A stretch of DNA of 64,000 nt from Cryobacterium sp. Y57 (GTDB taxonomy: Bacteria > Actinomycetota > Actinomycetes > Actinomycetales > Microbacteriaceae). Where the stretch lies: contig NZ_PJJL01000070.1 in NCBI RefSeq assembly GCF_002929505.1, forward strand, positions 186,001 through 250,000, given 5' to 3'. This document shows, piece by piece, positions 8,731 to 18,296 of the stretch. Positions within the stretch are counted from its first letter, which is position 1. Every line of letters begins with the position of its first letter. The notes beneath the pieces were generated by a model. The model did no database searches, had not been told where the DNA came from, and was given only the letters and a program-made list of their open reading frames with translations. Position numbers and translations under genes: made by a program.

Positions 8731-9136
8731 CGTTGCGCTGACGAAAATTATCTGTGGCGAGCTCGGCGCCATAGCCGGGTGGGCGTGGCGCGAGAACGGG
8801 CCGGTCTACACGGCTGACGAGGTCGCTGTCTTCTACGGCACGCTTGGCACTGGGCCCGACAAGGCCGCCGGCGTCCGCGTGTACGGCACCACCGACGAGC
8901 GGTTCTTGGGGTGGCGCCGCGTGCAACTGCGACTGCGCGGCGGGCCTGGCCGACCCGATGGTGCCGACGCTCTTTCTACCCCGTCGTTCGCGGCTCTCCA
9001 TGGACTTTCCCGTATGGGAGGGATTAGCAGCATCAGTCGTGAATCCATGGCGCCAGCCGGCGCCGACGACAACCGTCGCGAAATGCGCACGGAGAACTAC
9101 CTCATCATTCTCGATAATTTGGAGGCTCTCACATGA
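8723..9136 (+). CDS. Tail terminator-like protein
   Basis: A 137-residue protein directly before the tail tube gene, where the tail terminator normally lies. It appears to start at TTG 8723, inside the end of the previous gene. The ATG at 8727 is in another frame and stops after four codons. Recognisable features are a helical start (LTKIICGELGAIAGWAWRENG) and a central strand-turn region (VRVYGTTDERFLGWRRVQLRLRGG). Its last bases overlap the tail tube start (ATGA). The family call rests on position and size. Confidence 0.55.
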   Translation: MDDVALTKIICGELGAIAGWAWRENGPVYTADEVAVFYGTLGTGPDKAAGVRVYGTTDERFLGWRRVQLRLRGGPGRPDGADALSTPSFAALHGLSRMGGISSISRESMAPAGADDNRREMRTENYLIILDNLEALT

Positions 9137-9906
9137 GCAATACAGTTTCCCTTCCCGCTGGTTCTACGCTCGGTAAGAGCTTTGAGTACGGCATCGACGT
9201 CAACCTCGGTACGTATAACGCGCCGGCGTGGCAGCCAGTGCGCCGCATCAGCGGTTTCCAGCCCTCTCCGACCCCGAACATGCAGGACGCGCAGACCTAC
9301 GACGACCTCGGCTCCGCAAACTCGGATGTAACTGGGTGGTCGTTTGCTCTCGCGTTCAATGTCCAGGTGAACCGCTCGATCACGACCGGGCTGTACCTGC
9401 TCGAGATCGAAGCTCTCCTCGCACGCACAAAGCCGACCGCCAAGGGCGAGTCGGCCGTGCTCGACGTGCGCTGGTATCACAAGCCGGAGTCGGGCGAACC
9501 AAACCCGAACGACGCGGGCCGTGGCTTCACGACGGTTTCCTACACCCGCCAGAACACCGGCCCGAACGGCGAGATCGAGGTGCTGTCGATTTCCCTCACC
9601 GGCAAGGGCCCCTATGAAGAGATTGCGAACCCGTTCGTTGGGTGGGGTGCAGCAGCCCCGACCATCACGTCGATCACCCCGACCGGCAAGCGGATCGGCG
9701 ACCAGGTCACCATCACAGGTACCGGGTTCACCGGCGTCACTCAGCTCAAGTTCGACGCGATCGTCCTCGACGTCGACACCTACACCGTGGTGGGCGCTTC
9801 AACGATCATCGCGACGATCCCGCCGCTCGCGGCCGGCGTCGAGCCCGTCACCATCACCAATGCGGTGGGTATCTCGGCTGCGGTCAACTACACCGTGGCG
9901 GCGTAA
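9133..9906 (+). CDS. Major tail (tube) protein with C-terminal Ig-like domain
   Basis: A 257-residue protein. Residues 1-170 are a tail-tube domain (GKSFEYGIDVNLGTYNAPAW near the start; VTGWSFALAFNVQVNRS in the middle). From about residue 175 a separate domain begins with the IPT/TIG signature PTITSITPTGKRIGDQVTIT, followed by GTGFTGVTQLKF and ending VEPVTITNAVG. Such Ig-like additions decorate the outside of siphophage tails and may bind host-surface carbohydrate. It stacks as hexameric rings on the tape measure. Confidence 0.88.
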   Translation: MSNTVSLPAGSTLGKSFEYGIDVNLGTYNAPAWQPVRRISGFQPSPTPNMQDAQTYDDLGSANSDVTGWSFALAFNVQVNRSITTGLYLLEIEALLARTKPTAKGESAVLDVRWYHKPESGEPNPNDAGRGFTTVSYTRQNTGPNGEIEVLSISLTGKGPYEEIANPFVGWGAAAPTITSITPTGKRIGDQVTITGTGFTGVTQLKFDAIVLDVDTYTVVGASTIIATIPPLAAGVEPVTITNAVGISAAVNYTVAA

Positions 9907-9909
9907 CCC

Positions 9910-10308
9910 GTGGGCGCTATCGACTTCGGCGAGTGGGTTGCGCCCGACCTCAGGCTCGAGCTGGGAGGGCGCACGTACACTGTGCGTCCTCTCACAGTTG
10001 AGGCAGCGAAGATGATCCTCGCGGCGGCGGTCCGCGGCGAAGTGAACCTTGGCCTCGTCACAGGTGGGATTCCCGCTGAGGTGCAGGCAATGCTCGACAG
10101 CATCGGCAACGAGCACCCCGCCCTGGGTGATGCTTATGCTGCGATGGTCGCCGACAAAGTCCCCGCCGCAACCATTGACCGCGTGACTTACTACGCAGTG
10201 TTCTACTGGGCGCGCGGCAAGGAATACGCCGACACCCTCGCAAAGCTGCTGTGGATGCCGCGCGAACTCACACCTGGCATTGCAGGTGGTGCGGCCCCAA
10301 AAGACTGA
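9910..10308 (+). CDS. Tail assembly chaperone, short form (G-like)
   Basis: A 132-residue helical protein starting at GTG 9910, between tail tube and tape measure, the invariant place for tail assembly chaperones. It opens with a strand pair (GEWVAPDLRLELGGRTYTVRPLTVEAA) and continues as helices. It ends AAPKD just after a slippery heptamer. The chaperones coat the tape measure before tube polymerisation and are absent from the finished virion. Confidence 0.85.
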   Translation: MGAIDFGEWVAPDLRLELGGRTYTVRPLTVEAAKMILAAAVRGEVNLGLVTGGIPAEVQAMLDSIGNEHPALGDAYAAMVADKVPAATIDRVTYYAVFYWARGKEYADTLAKLLWMPRELTPGIAGGAAPKD

Positions 10309-10628
10309 ACACCGCGGAGGACTGGGCGCCCTTCGGTATCGGTGAGCCTGACGCGGACGGCTGGTATCAGGACTACAAGCCTGTGCCCCAACATCTGAAA
10401 CCAGAATCACCCGACGCGCTGCCAGGCAAGACGCCGGCTGCTGACATCGACGGATCACTGCTGGCTCTCATCATCAACTGGCGGCTGGTCGTTGCAGAGC
10501 TCGCTGAGCGCGGCATCGACCTGTACGACCCCGCTGTCCTTGCACGACCATGGCCCGGCGTTCGGGCGGTGATATTCAGTCTGATCGATTCGCCGACGCG
10601 GTTACGCGCGGTACTCACCCGGAGGTGA
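9910..10628 (+). CDS. Tail assembly chaperone, frameshifted long form (G-T-like)
   Basis: A ribosome slipping back one base at 10296-10302 reads through the short-form stop and continues as RLNTAEDWAPFGIGEP to the stop at 10628, giving about 239 residues. No good start codon and ribosome binding site explain the downstream frame as an independent gene, and its reading joins exactly at the heptamer. Production of two chaperones in a fixed ratio by -1 frameshifting is established for lambda G/GT and is widespread in long-tailed phages. The long form ends 3 bases before the tape measure gene. Confidence 0.85.
10296..10302 (+). promoter_or_regulatory. -1 programmed ribosomal frameshift site CCCAAAA
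   Basis: In the zero frame the bases read C CCA AAA followed by GAC TGA, a canonical X XXY YYZ heptamer (X=C, Y=A, Z=A) two codons before the short-form stop. Slippage re-pairs as CCC AAA and continues AGA CTG AAC, which is the downstream chaperone frame. Confidence 0.88.
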
Positions 10629-10631
10629 TCC

Positions 10632-13600
10632 ATGGCTACTCTCCGAGCTGCCCAGCTGGAAGTACTCTTTACCGCTGACACCAGTCAGGTTCAGAAGGCC
10701 GACAAGGACGTGAAGTCCATCGGCGAACGTATCGAGAAGAAGCCGATCAAGCAGAAGCTGACCGCCGATGCCAGCGAGGTCCTGTCCAGCGCAGATCGGA
10801 TTGAGGCCGCCTATAAGGTCGCATTCGCGAACACAACCGAGGCATCCGCCCGGCAGAAGCGCGCGCTTGTCTCCAACTACCTTGAATCGGATCGCGCCGC
10901 CGGAAAGTCTGCCGCGCAGATTCAGAGCGTCCTCACGCGCTCCTATGGCATCGCGGAATCGGCCGCCCGTGAGCTCGCCAAAGTTGCGAGCGGGGAGATC
11001 CGGATCAAGGTTGACGTGGCGCCGGCGCTCGAGAGCATGGACCGGGTTGAGGCGGCCGCTAGAAAGCTTGTCTCGCAGGACACGTCGCTGAAGCTGGATG
11101 CGGACGTTACCCGGGCTGAGAAGGGTCTCGCCCGGGCGCAGCAGCGTCTCGCCGACCTTGAGGTCCGCGCGCTTGGCGGCCTTGACGTGACGGCGGATGT
11201 TCGTCGTGCCGAGGCGGCCCTGTCGAAGATCGAGCGCAACCTCGCCGGGCTACAGTCTGCCCGGACTATGATCGCTGTTGACGCCGACCCGACACCGGCG
11301 GAAAGCCGCCTGAGTCGTTTCTTCTCCCGCTTCCGCAGCGAGGCCGATGCTGCGGGCCAGGAAGGCGGTAAGTCTTTCTCGAAGGGATTGGACTCCGCAA
11401 CACGTGGTGCGGGCCAGAAGGTCGGCGAGGCTGTCGGTGGCGATATCGAGGGGACTCTCATCGCAGCGCTGGCCGCTATCCCCATTGCCGGCGGCATCGT
11501 GCTCGCTGGTGTCGCGATTGGCAAGGCCATCAGTGGCGCGATTCAGGATGGGCTACAGGTCGAGGTCGGCAACGACAGGCTGCAAGCCCTAACCGGGATC
11601 AGCGAGGCTGACGCGCTCCGGCTAGGACGTGCTGCTGGTGAGGCGTACACAAAGAACTTTGGCGATTCTGTCGAGGCGAACATGGACACGACCCGCCTCG
11701 CTCTGCAGTTCGACCTGATCGACGAGGATGCTTCCACAAAGAGTGCTCAGAAGGTTGTCGAGGGGCTGTCCGGTATCGCTGACGTTCTCGGTGAGGATGT
11801 GCGCCCGATCGCTGCCGCGGTCACCACCTTGCTCAGTTCCGGTGTGGCGAAGTCGGCGGAGAATGCATTCGATCTTCTCGCGACCGGCGCTCGTGAGGGC
11901 GTGAACCGGAGCGAAGATCTGATTGACACCTTCACCGAGTACCCGGCGGTATTCGCGCGACTCGGGCTGTCCGGGGAAGAAGCGCTTGGACTGATGAACC
12001 AGGGATTGGATGCGGGCGCACGAAACAGCGACATCGCCGCCGACGCTCTCAAAGAGTTCCAGATCCGCGCCACTGATGCGTCGAAGGCCTCCACCGTTGC
12101 TTTTGAATCCCTGGGCTTCAATGCGGAAGAGATGACCGCGAAGATTTCCCGCGGTGGTGCTGACGCACGTGACGGGCTCGACGAGGTATTGAAGAAGCTG
12201 CGCGAGACCGAGGATCCGGTACTACGCAATGCGGCGGCCGTGGGATTGTTCGGCACGAAGGCTGAAGACATGGGCGCTGCCCTATTCGCCATGGACCTGT
12301 CCACCGCTGTCACCCAGCTCAACGGCGTGCAGGGTGCCGCACAGAAGATGTTCGATACCCTCACGGACAATGACGCGACGAAGATGGAGCAGGCGAAGCG
12401 CAACATCGAGGTCGCCACTGACGGAATGAAAGGCGCCCTCGCGGCCGCTTTCTCCGACCCACTAGGGGAGGCCGCCGATTGGATCTCGCAAAACCGTGGT
12501 CCAATGCTTCAGTTCTTCCAAGATCTCGCGAACGGCGCGCTGGACTTCGGTCACACACTGATCGACGCAGCGGCGGACGGTGCCGAGGCTTTCGGTGAAT
12601 TCGTTTCTGGTCCCCTCGCAGACATGGTCGAAGGTATTGCCGGCGCAATCGACGTTATGAATGGTTGGGAGGGGCGGCCCAAGGAACTCGACGCCCTCGC
12701 GGATAGTATGCGCGGTTTTGACTCCACCACCGAGGATGCAGCGGACACTATCCGTGGCCTGCATGACGACCTCGACGATACTGCGGGCACGTTCAACGGG
12801 TTCATGGACGGCACCACGGCGATGGGGTACCTGAACGATGCCTCGCTGCGGCTAATCGATACCATCGGCGAGGTCGGCGTCACCGCTGAGGGTGCCACCT
12901 ACGGCCTCGACGGGATCGACCTAGCCAACATCCGCGCGTCTGATTCGGGCAAGCTGCTCGAGGATCAGGTGCGCAACTCGCTAGCGGCAATGGGGGAACA
13001 GACGACTGCGGCAGCGACGGCTGGTGAAAGCCAGGACGAACTGGCCGCGCGGTATCGGACTTCGACGGACGCCCTCGTAGGGCAACTTACGCAGATGGGC
13101 CTCACGGAGGAGCAGACGCGCAAGCTCATCGACACGGTTCTGCAGACTCCTCCTTCGGCGACGACTGAGTTTGGCTCCAACGCTGAGGCGCAGCAGGCCA
13201 AGGTGCAGGGCCTCGCGGACCGCATCACGACTCTGCCTGACGGCACAGTTGTGATTGACGCGAACACCGCGACGGCAGAGGCGAAAGTGAACCGGTGGAT
13301 CGAAGGCGTGAACGGCCGTCGTGTCCGGGCTACGGTCGATTCTGTCGGCGGAGAAACCTACCGGATCGACGGTACGAATATCAGATTCAGCCCCAATGCC
13401 CAGGGTAGTGTCACAGAGTTCATGGCCGCTGGTGGTGTGCGCGGACTGACCCCGATGCAGCCGATTGCTCAGGTCGTGCCCGCGAACACGTGGCGCGTGG
13501 TCGGCGACAGGGGTGACGTTCCTGAGTCGTTCATTCCCATCGACGGGTCCGCCCGGTCGATGTCGATTCTTCTCGAAACGATGCGTCGGATGGAGGTGAT

Positions 13601-13784
13601 GCCGATGGCTGCTGGCGGGATCACTGCGTCCACGCCTAGCAATACCTCACGGACTGCGCCCGGGATCACAAACAACTTCAACGGCCCGATTGGAGCGAAC
13701 GCTGACGACGTCATTCGCAAGCTGCGGATTGGTCAGCATCGCGCACAGATGATGTCTGGCATTCGAGGGGTAGGTGTCATATGA
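10632..13784 (+). CDS. Tape measure protein
   Basis: A 1050-residue protein, the largest of the prophage, right after the chaperones. The N-terminal 230 residues are long helices with repeats of the type ALESMDRVEAAARKL / RVEAAYKVAF. A hydrophobic stretch at about 273-300 (LIAALAAIPIAGGIVLAGVAIG) is the usual membrane-interacting section. The middle matches the phage-related minor tail/TP901-like region (GLSGEEALGLMNQGLDAGARNSD). The Gly-rich C-terminus (GPIGANADDVIRKL) is typical of these proteins. It sets tail length and helps DNA passage. Intact. Confidence 0.93.
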   Translation: MATLRAAQLEVLFTADTSQVQKADKDVKSIGERIEKKPIKQKLTADASEVLSSADRIEAAYKVAFANTTEASARQKRALVSNYLESDRAAGKSAAQIQSVLTRSYGIAESAARELAKVASGEIRIKVDVAPALESMDRVEAAARKLVSQDTSLKLDADVTRAEKGLARAQQRLADLEVRALGGLDVTADVRRAEAALSKIERNLAGLQSARTMIAVDADPTPAESRLSRFFSRFRSEADAAGQEGGKSFSKGLDSATRGAGQKVGEAVGGDIEGTLIAALAAIPIAGGIVLAGVAIGKAISGAIQDGLQVEVGNDRLQALTGISEADALRLGRAAGEAYTKNFGDSVEANMDTTRLALQFDLIDEDASTKSAQKVVEGLSGIADVLGEDVRPIAAAVTTLLSSGVAKSAENAFDLLATGAREGVNRSEDLIDTFTEYPAVFARLGLSGEEALGLMNQGLDAGARNSDIAADALKEFQIRATDASKASTVAFESLGFNAEEMTAKISRGGADARDGLDEVLKKLRETEDPVLRNAAAVGLFGTKAEDMGAALFAMDLSTAVTQLNGVQGAAQKMFDTLTDNDATKMEQAKRNIEVATDGMKGALAAAFSDPLGEAADWISQNRGPMLQFFQDLANGALDFGHTLIDAAADGAEAFGEFVSGPLADMVEGIAGAIDVMNGWEGRPKELDALADSMRGFDSTTEDAADTIRGLHDDLDDTAGTFNGFMDGTTAMGYLNDASLRLIDTIGEVGVTAEGATYGLDGIDLANIRASDSGKLLEDQVRNSLAAMGEQTTAAATAGESQDELAARYRTSTDALVGQLTQMGLTEEQTRKLIDTVLQTPPSATTEFGSNAEAQQAKVQGLADRITTLPDGTVVIDANTATAEAKVNRWIEGVNGRRVRATVDSVGGETYRIDGTNIRFSPNAQGSVTEFMAAGGVRGLTPMQPIAQVVPANTWRVVGDRGDVPESFIPIDGSARSMSILLETMRRMEVMPMAAGGITASTPSNTSRTAPGITNNFNGPIGANADDVIRKLRIGQHRAQMMSGIRGVGVI

Positions 13785-14655
13785 GCGAATACACCTTGAC
13801 AGGTCAGGATGGGACTGAGTACGACATCAAGCGCGGTCCCATCCGTCTCAGTAGCGCCGGGCTCATGGGACTGTCGATGCCCCCCCCTTCGAGACATTTA
13901 CCAGGGAAACTCCAGCGCAAGATGGGCAGGAAGTCACCGGGTATAAAACGGGGGCGCGAACGGTTTTCCTCCCTCTGCTCATGCCGATGGGCATGGACGT
14001 AGAAGAGTGGATGGAATCCGAAAGCGCTTTCTGGAAAATGATGGATCCTGAGGTGACTTGCCGCCTCACGGTTTCGTCGTCTGAGACTAAAGTCCGCTTC
14101 TTGGATCTTCGTTTCGTGAGTGACGGTGACCTAGCGTTCAATCTAGATCCGACCGACGTGACCGGTTATCCATTCGGCCTGGAGATGGTCGCCGACAAGC
14201 CGTTCTGGCGTGGCCCTCTGTCCTCGAAGGTTTTCCAGACAGCCGCTGACACGGGCACTTTCTACGCCCCACCTGGTTCCAATTTCGTCTTCACGATCGG
14301 CTCAGCATCAACGGTGGACGGCGCAACTATTTCGAATCCTGGCGACACTCCGGCATGGCCGACACTGACTGTTTACGGTCCGGCTGTGAGCTTTTCCATC
14401 AATGTCGGAGGGTCGGTTATCTCGGCCACGTTGTCATTGGCGGCGGGTGAGAGCTTGGTGATTGATACGAATCCGACTGTGCAGGTTGCCCGAAAGTGGG
14501 TGGCCGGCGTGGGGACGATCGTTCCGTTTTTCCAGTTCTCATCGATCCAATTCGCGCAGATTCCTCGGGGCGGTTCGGTTCCGGTTGGCATTGTGCTGAA
14601 CGGTGCAGGTTCCGTGCAGGTCGCTTTCTTCCCGCAATACAGAAGGGCTTTCTGA
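13781..14655 (+). pseudogene. Distal tail protein (Dit-like), frameshifted in a C8 tract
   Basis: The first frame starts at 13781, overlapping the tape measure stop, and reads MSEYTLTGQDGTEYDIKRGP to LMGLSMPP. At the eight-C run 13880-13887 the sense continues in another frame as PPFETFTRETPAQDGQEVTG and then through MPMGMDVEEWMESESAFWKM to the stop at 14655. One missing C, or two extra, explains the break. Together they give a protein of about 291 residues with the N-terminal ring-forming domain and a later beta domain, in the position of distal tail proteins that link tube and baseplate. As written, translation gives only a truncated product. Confidence 0.78.
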
Positions 14656-15949
14656 TGGAATCACCATTCGTAGTGCAGATTTTCGACAAGGCGCTCAAGT
14701 GGCTGGGGAATCTTGCCGATCCGATCCGCCTGGATCTCACGCCGCAATTCAATGCAGTGGGGACGGGTGAGATCGAAGTTTCAGCGTCTGACGAGATGCT
14801 GCCGTTCATGCTGGCGAAGGGTGCGCGCTGCCGAATCACGTACAAGGGCGGGCACGAAATGTCCGGCCCGCTGCTGCATCCCAAGGGGAAGGTGGCAGCG
14901 TTCGGCACGGTCATCTTCCAAGTGGAGGACGACTACCGTCTCATGATGAACACCCTCGGCTGGGTCGCGCCGGATAAGAATCTTTCACCAGTCTCTATGA
15001 GCGACACAGCACAGTCGAATATCTATTTCAATTCAGGTGCCACCGTAACGCTCAGCAAAGCCCACTACTACCTCACACGGGTGGCGACTCTGCAGAAGGA
15101 GCCATTAAAGACCTCATATCTGTAAACATGATCGAGCGGCTTGGAAGGCCCGTCACTGTCGCGCCCAACCAGTTCCGCTTTCCCTTTCCTTACGCCTCCG
15201 ATGATATTTTGCCAGTGCGAATGGCACCGCTGAATGAGGCCCTGGCGGGACTTTTGCTCGAAACCGGCTTGGGCCTCAGCTTTCAGCATGACGGTGTCTC
15301 TCCGACCATTACCGCCGATGTATGGGAGCCGACAACATGGCCTCTGGACCTGACTGTGGATTCTGCCGTGGTACTCGATGGCGACTGGTCACAGCAATAC
15401 CCGACCGCAACCCGCATCGTCGTAGGTGGCCCTGGCGAGAATGTTGCACGAGCGTTCTGGGAGGTGCGCGATACGACCGGGATTGAGGATGAGTACGGCG
15501 ACATCATCGAAGTATTTCGGGATGCTACGGGCTCGACCCTGAATTGGCCGGACACGCTCGCTGATCAATATCGGATCGCGAAGTATTACCTGCTGCGTGA
15601 TGAAGTTTCCGCGGCTGATAAGAACGCTTTCAGGATCTACCTGAACGCGGCGGGCGCGAAGGGTCTTTCGGATGGTGCACCGACTGCTGGCCTATCACTG
15701 AGCCTCTCCGAAACGGATCAATTCCAGTACGCACCGGGCGGGTTTCGGCGTGGCGATCACATATCAGTCATGGCAAACGGCGTCCGATTCACTGATCAGA
15801 TTCTGGCCGTGAATCTCACATGGGACAAGACCACGGGCGCGACGGTCACCCCGCAGGTCGGCGATCGCACTGACGACCCCGACAAGCTTTTTGCACGGGC
15901 TATCTCGCAGCTTGCCTCTGCACAACGACGACTTTCAACGAGCAGGTAG
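14655..15949 (+). pseudogene. Gp37-like tail protein, frameshifted near 15070-15085
   Basis: The N-terminal part (from ATG 14655, overlapping the previous stop) contains the block GARCRITYKGGHEMSGPLLH and PKGKVAAFGTVIFQVEDDYR, typical of Siphovirus ReqiPepy6 Gp37-like proteins. Around base 15075 the sense moves to another frame: TGGDSAEGAIKDLISVN continues into MIERLGRPVTVAPN and on to the stop at 15949. In the first frame translation ends at 15125. A single base loss in the ACACGGGTGG area accounts for it. The intact protein would be about 430 residues and belongs to the tail tip. Confidence 0.8.
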
Positions 15950-15955
15950 GACGAC

Positions 15956-16743
15956 ATGGCAATCACAGGATCTGGTTTCGACGGCACCATGAACGAGGCG
16001 CAATTCGCCAAGCTGATGCAGCTCGCAGCCGTGCGGTATGCGGTCGGCAGCACGGCAGATTTCGCGGCCACGCAGGTTTCGGGTGTGCGCTCGGTGTCGA
16101 TCTCGGCGGGTGATGCTTATGCGCCCGGAGTGCTGACCACTTCTACCGCTGCCGAGGTTATCGCATTCTCCGCACCCGCTGCCGGACAGTGGCACCTGAT
16201 CGTTCTGCGCCGCACGTGGGCGACGAACGTGTGCGAGCTCGTCGCCATTACCGGTGCCACTACGACCAGCGCCACCCCGACGGCACCGCCGACAGCCTAC
16301 CCCACGATCAACACGACTCCCGGCGTTGTGGATGATCAGCCACTGTGGTGGGCGTGGTGAATTCCAGCACCACGACGGTAGCGCTTTTCGACCGGCGACC
16401 CATGCAGGTTGCGGACCAGCTAGCTGCATACAGAGGAACCCTGACCGCTCTCGGCTCGGGCTGGGTGCTGAATGAATCCGACCTCACCAAAAACAACGGC
16501 ATCGTAACGGCCAACTTCATCCTGACCAAGAACGCAGCTTTCGGGAACAACGAGACGATACTCACCCTGCCCGCGGGGTTTCGGCCTGTATCGAATTCTG
16601 GGTGCGCTGCATGGCAGGGCACTGGTGGCACACCTGGGGCGTGCGGTTTGCAGCTCGGCGACGACGGCACGGTTACCGTCACCGGCCAAACGGGCAGCAA
16701 CACTCAGGTCCGCATGTCACTGGCATTCAGGGCTGCGCAATGA
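15956..16743 (+). pseudogene. Tail fibre or tail-tip protein, frameshifted near 16355
   Basis: The first frame starts at ATG 15956 (MAITGSGFDGTMNEAQFAKL) and ends DDQPLWWAW stop at 16360. The sense resumes in another frame as VNSSTTTVALFDRRPMQVADQL and ends at 16743. Restoring one G in TGGTG (TGGGTG) joins them as WWAWVNSSTTTVALFD. The intact protein would be about 262 residues. The C-terminal half is beta-rich, with Gly and Thr repeats like tail fibre or receptor-binding domains. I cannot name the family. It lies between tail tip and endolysin genes. Confidence 0.7.
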
Positions 16744-17417
16744 CCCGCATAATCCTCGCCGCACGCGGTGGGATCACTACCTATCACGAACAGCAGCTCA
16801 GCAACCGCAGCAGGCCGCACCGGGGCATCGATCAGGGCCACGGAAACATGACCGAGCAGGACCGGCAGATCAAGGCGCCCGCCGGGGGCGTGGTCACCGC
16901 GGTCGGCCCTGAGGGTAGCTACGGCGACCGTATCGTAATTCTTCACGACGACGGCACGACGTCGCTGCTCGCGCACCATGCCGAGCAGTTTGTCGCGGTC
17001 GGGCAGCGCGTCGCCCGGGGGCAGATCATCGCCGTCATGGGCAACTCGGGCACCCGCTATGTGCACTCGCATCAGGAATACCGCGACACTGACGGCACCC
17101 AGCTCGACCCGCTCGAACACCTCGGCTCTGCGCTCGCATCCGCCACCCTCATCGCCCTCGCACAGCCGGTCACTCGGCAGATCGGATCATCAACCATGAA
17201 GGTCATTCTCCACACCACGCACGCCTCGGACGGCTCGGGCAAGGTCACGGGGATCATGCACTACAAGGTGGGCGAGTTGACCGTGCGCCCGCTGATCACG
17301 CAGGCAGAAGTCGATGTGGCGATCAGTGTCTACGGCCCCGCGACGGCGGTGGACGATGCCCGGTTCGACAGCTTCATTTCCACGGTCAATGACAACCTCG
17401 CCGCAATCCGCGCCTGA
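16740..17417 (+). CDS. Endolysin, M23-family peptidase
   Basis: A 225-residue protein whose first 130 residues are a LytM/M23 zinc peptidase. The zinc ligands His27 and Asp31 are in HRGIDQGHG and His111 is in YVHSHQEY, where His109 would be catalytic. It cuts peptide cross-links in peptidoglycan at the end of the lytic cycle. There is no signal peptide, which fits holin-dependent release. The C-terminal 75 residues are an unassigned domain, perhaps for wall binding. The ATG overlaps the TGA of the preceding gene. Confidence 0.86.
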   Translation: MTRIILAARGGITTYHEQQLSNRSRPHRGIDQGHGNMTEQDRQIKAPAGGVVTAVGPEGSYGDRIVILHDDGTTSLLAHHAEQFVAVGQRVARGQIIAVMGNSGTRYVHSHQEYRDTDGTQLDPLEHLGSALASATLIALAQPVTRQIGSSTMKVILHTTHASDGSGKVTGIMHYKVGELTVRPLITQAEVDVAISVYGPATAVDDARFDSFISTVNDNLAAIRA

Positions 17418-17469
17418 TGTGTCGGCATGCCCCAGATTCAACATGCGGCCATGATGGCGGCTTTGATTC

Positions 17470-17988
17470 ATGCCAGCAGCCGACCAGCTGATGCCTGAGC
17501 TTTTCCCTGACTGGTTCATCGATTGGGCCGGGTCGGTCACGCTGCTCGAGCTGCTGATCTACGCACTCGCCATCGTCGCTGCCATTAAATGGGGCCGCAA
17601 ATGGGGACTTGCGTTGGTGGCTGCCGCGCAAGCTTTCCTCGCATTCGCCGCGACCCTTGCGAGCATTCGTGGGCTGACAGCATTCATGGCTCGCACTGAC
17701 CAGACGCTCGCGAACCAATCAGAAACGCTCGCGAGCCAGACGGAAACCCTGGCTGCGCAGGATGCGCGAATCGCGGGCATTTACCACGAGACCCACAAGA
17801 ACGACGGCTCGAGCATCAAGGACGCCGGCGACCGCACAGAACTCGCCGTCGACCGGCTCGAGCGCGGCATGCTCGCCGTCTTCAAGCGCCTCGACGCCGC
17901 GGGCATCCAGGCTGCCGACGACGAAGACCAGATCCGGCAAGAACTCGAAGACACCCACCCCAAGGAGCAATACCATGACCACCACTGA
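17470..17988 (+). CDS. Phage membrane protein with coiled coil, lysis-associated
   Basis: A 172-residue protein with two hydrophobic segments near residues 18-38 and 45-65 (LLELLIYALAIVAAIKWG; LALVAAAQAFLAFAATLAS). A heptad-like repeat follows (TLANQSETLASQTETLAAQ) and then a long charged helical tail. Membrane proteins of this plan sit beside endolysins in many actinophages, and DUF2746 is a family to compare. It may be a holin partner or spanin-like factor. The start at 17470 is not strongly supported, and an in-frame ATG at 17491 is an alternative. Confidence 0.65.
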   Translation: MPAADQLMPELFPDWFIDWAGSVTLLELLIYALAIVAAIKWGRKWGLALVAAAQAFLAFAATLASIRGLTAFMARTDQTLANQSETLASQTETLAAQDARIAGIYHETHKNDGSSIKDAGDRTELAVDRLERGMLAVFKRLDAAGIQAADDEDQIRQELEDTHPKEQYHDHH

Positions 17989-18274
17989 ACTCGCCCTCGG
18001 CGACACCATCCGCATCCGCGCCCTGGCGTATGTCCGAACTGGCGTCCCTGCACTCATCGGCGCACTGCTCACGTGGCTCGCCAGCCGCATCCTCGCCGTA
18101 TTCGACTTTCTCGTCGCCGTCGATCCCGAATGGCGCACCCTGCTCTACTCCCTCGTCACAGCCCTCGTGATCCTCGCCTACTACGCCCTCGCTCGGTGGC
18201 TCGGCAACCGTTGGCCGAAGATCGAGACGCTCATGCTCGGCAGCTCCAAGACGCCGACGTACACCGCCGCATAG
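17975..18274 (+). CDS. Putative holin, two transmembrane segments
   Basis: A 99-residue protein with an AAGGAG site 9 bases before its ATG. Two hydrophobic segments at about residues 22-44 (TGVPALIGALLTWLASRILA) and 55-75 (LLYSLVTALVILAYYALARWL) and short polar ends give the size and topology of class II holins. Its start overlaps the end of the coiled-coil membrane gene, and a strong terminator follows. Holins open the membrane to let endolysin reach the wall. The role is inferred from position and topology. Confidence 0.68.
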   Translation: MTTTELALGDTIRIRALAYVRTGVPALIGALLTWLASRILAVFDFLVAVDPEWRTLLYSLVTALVILAYYALARWLGNRWPKIETLMLGSSKTPTYTAA

Positions 18275-18296
18275 CCACCACCCGCACACCAATGCT

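Noticed and set aside
4439..16743. Programmed frameshifting as explanation for all four broken tail/head genes
   Set aside because: Only the chaperone site has a proper slippery heptamer and a family precedent. The others lie inside protein domains where no frameshift is known, although -1 slippage at the C8 run cannot be fully excluded.
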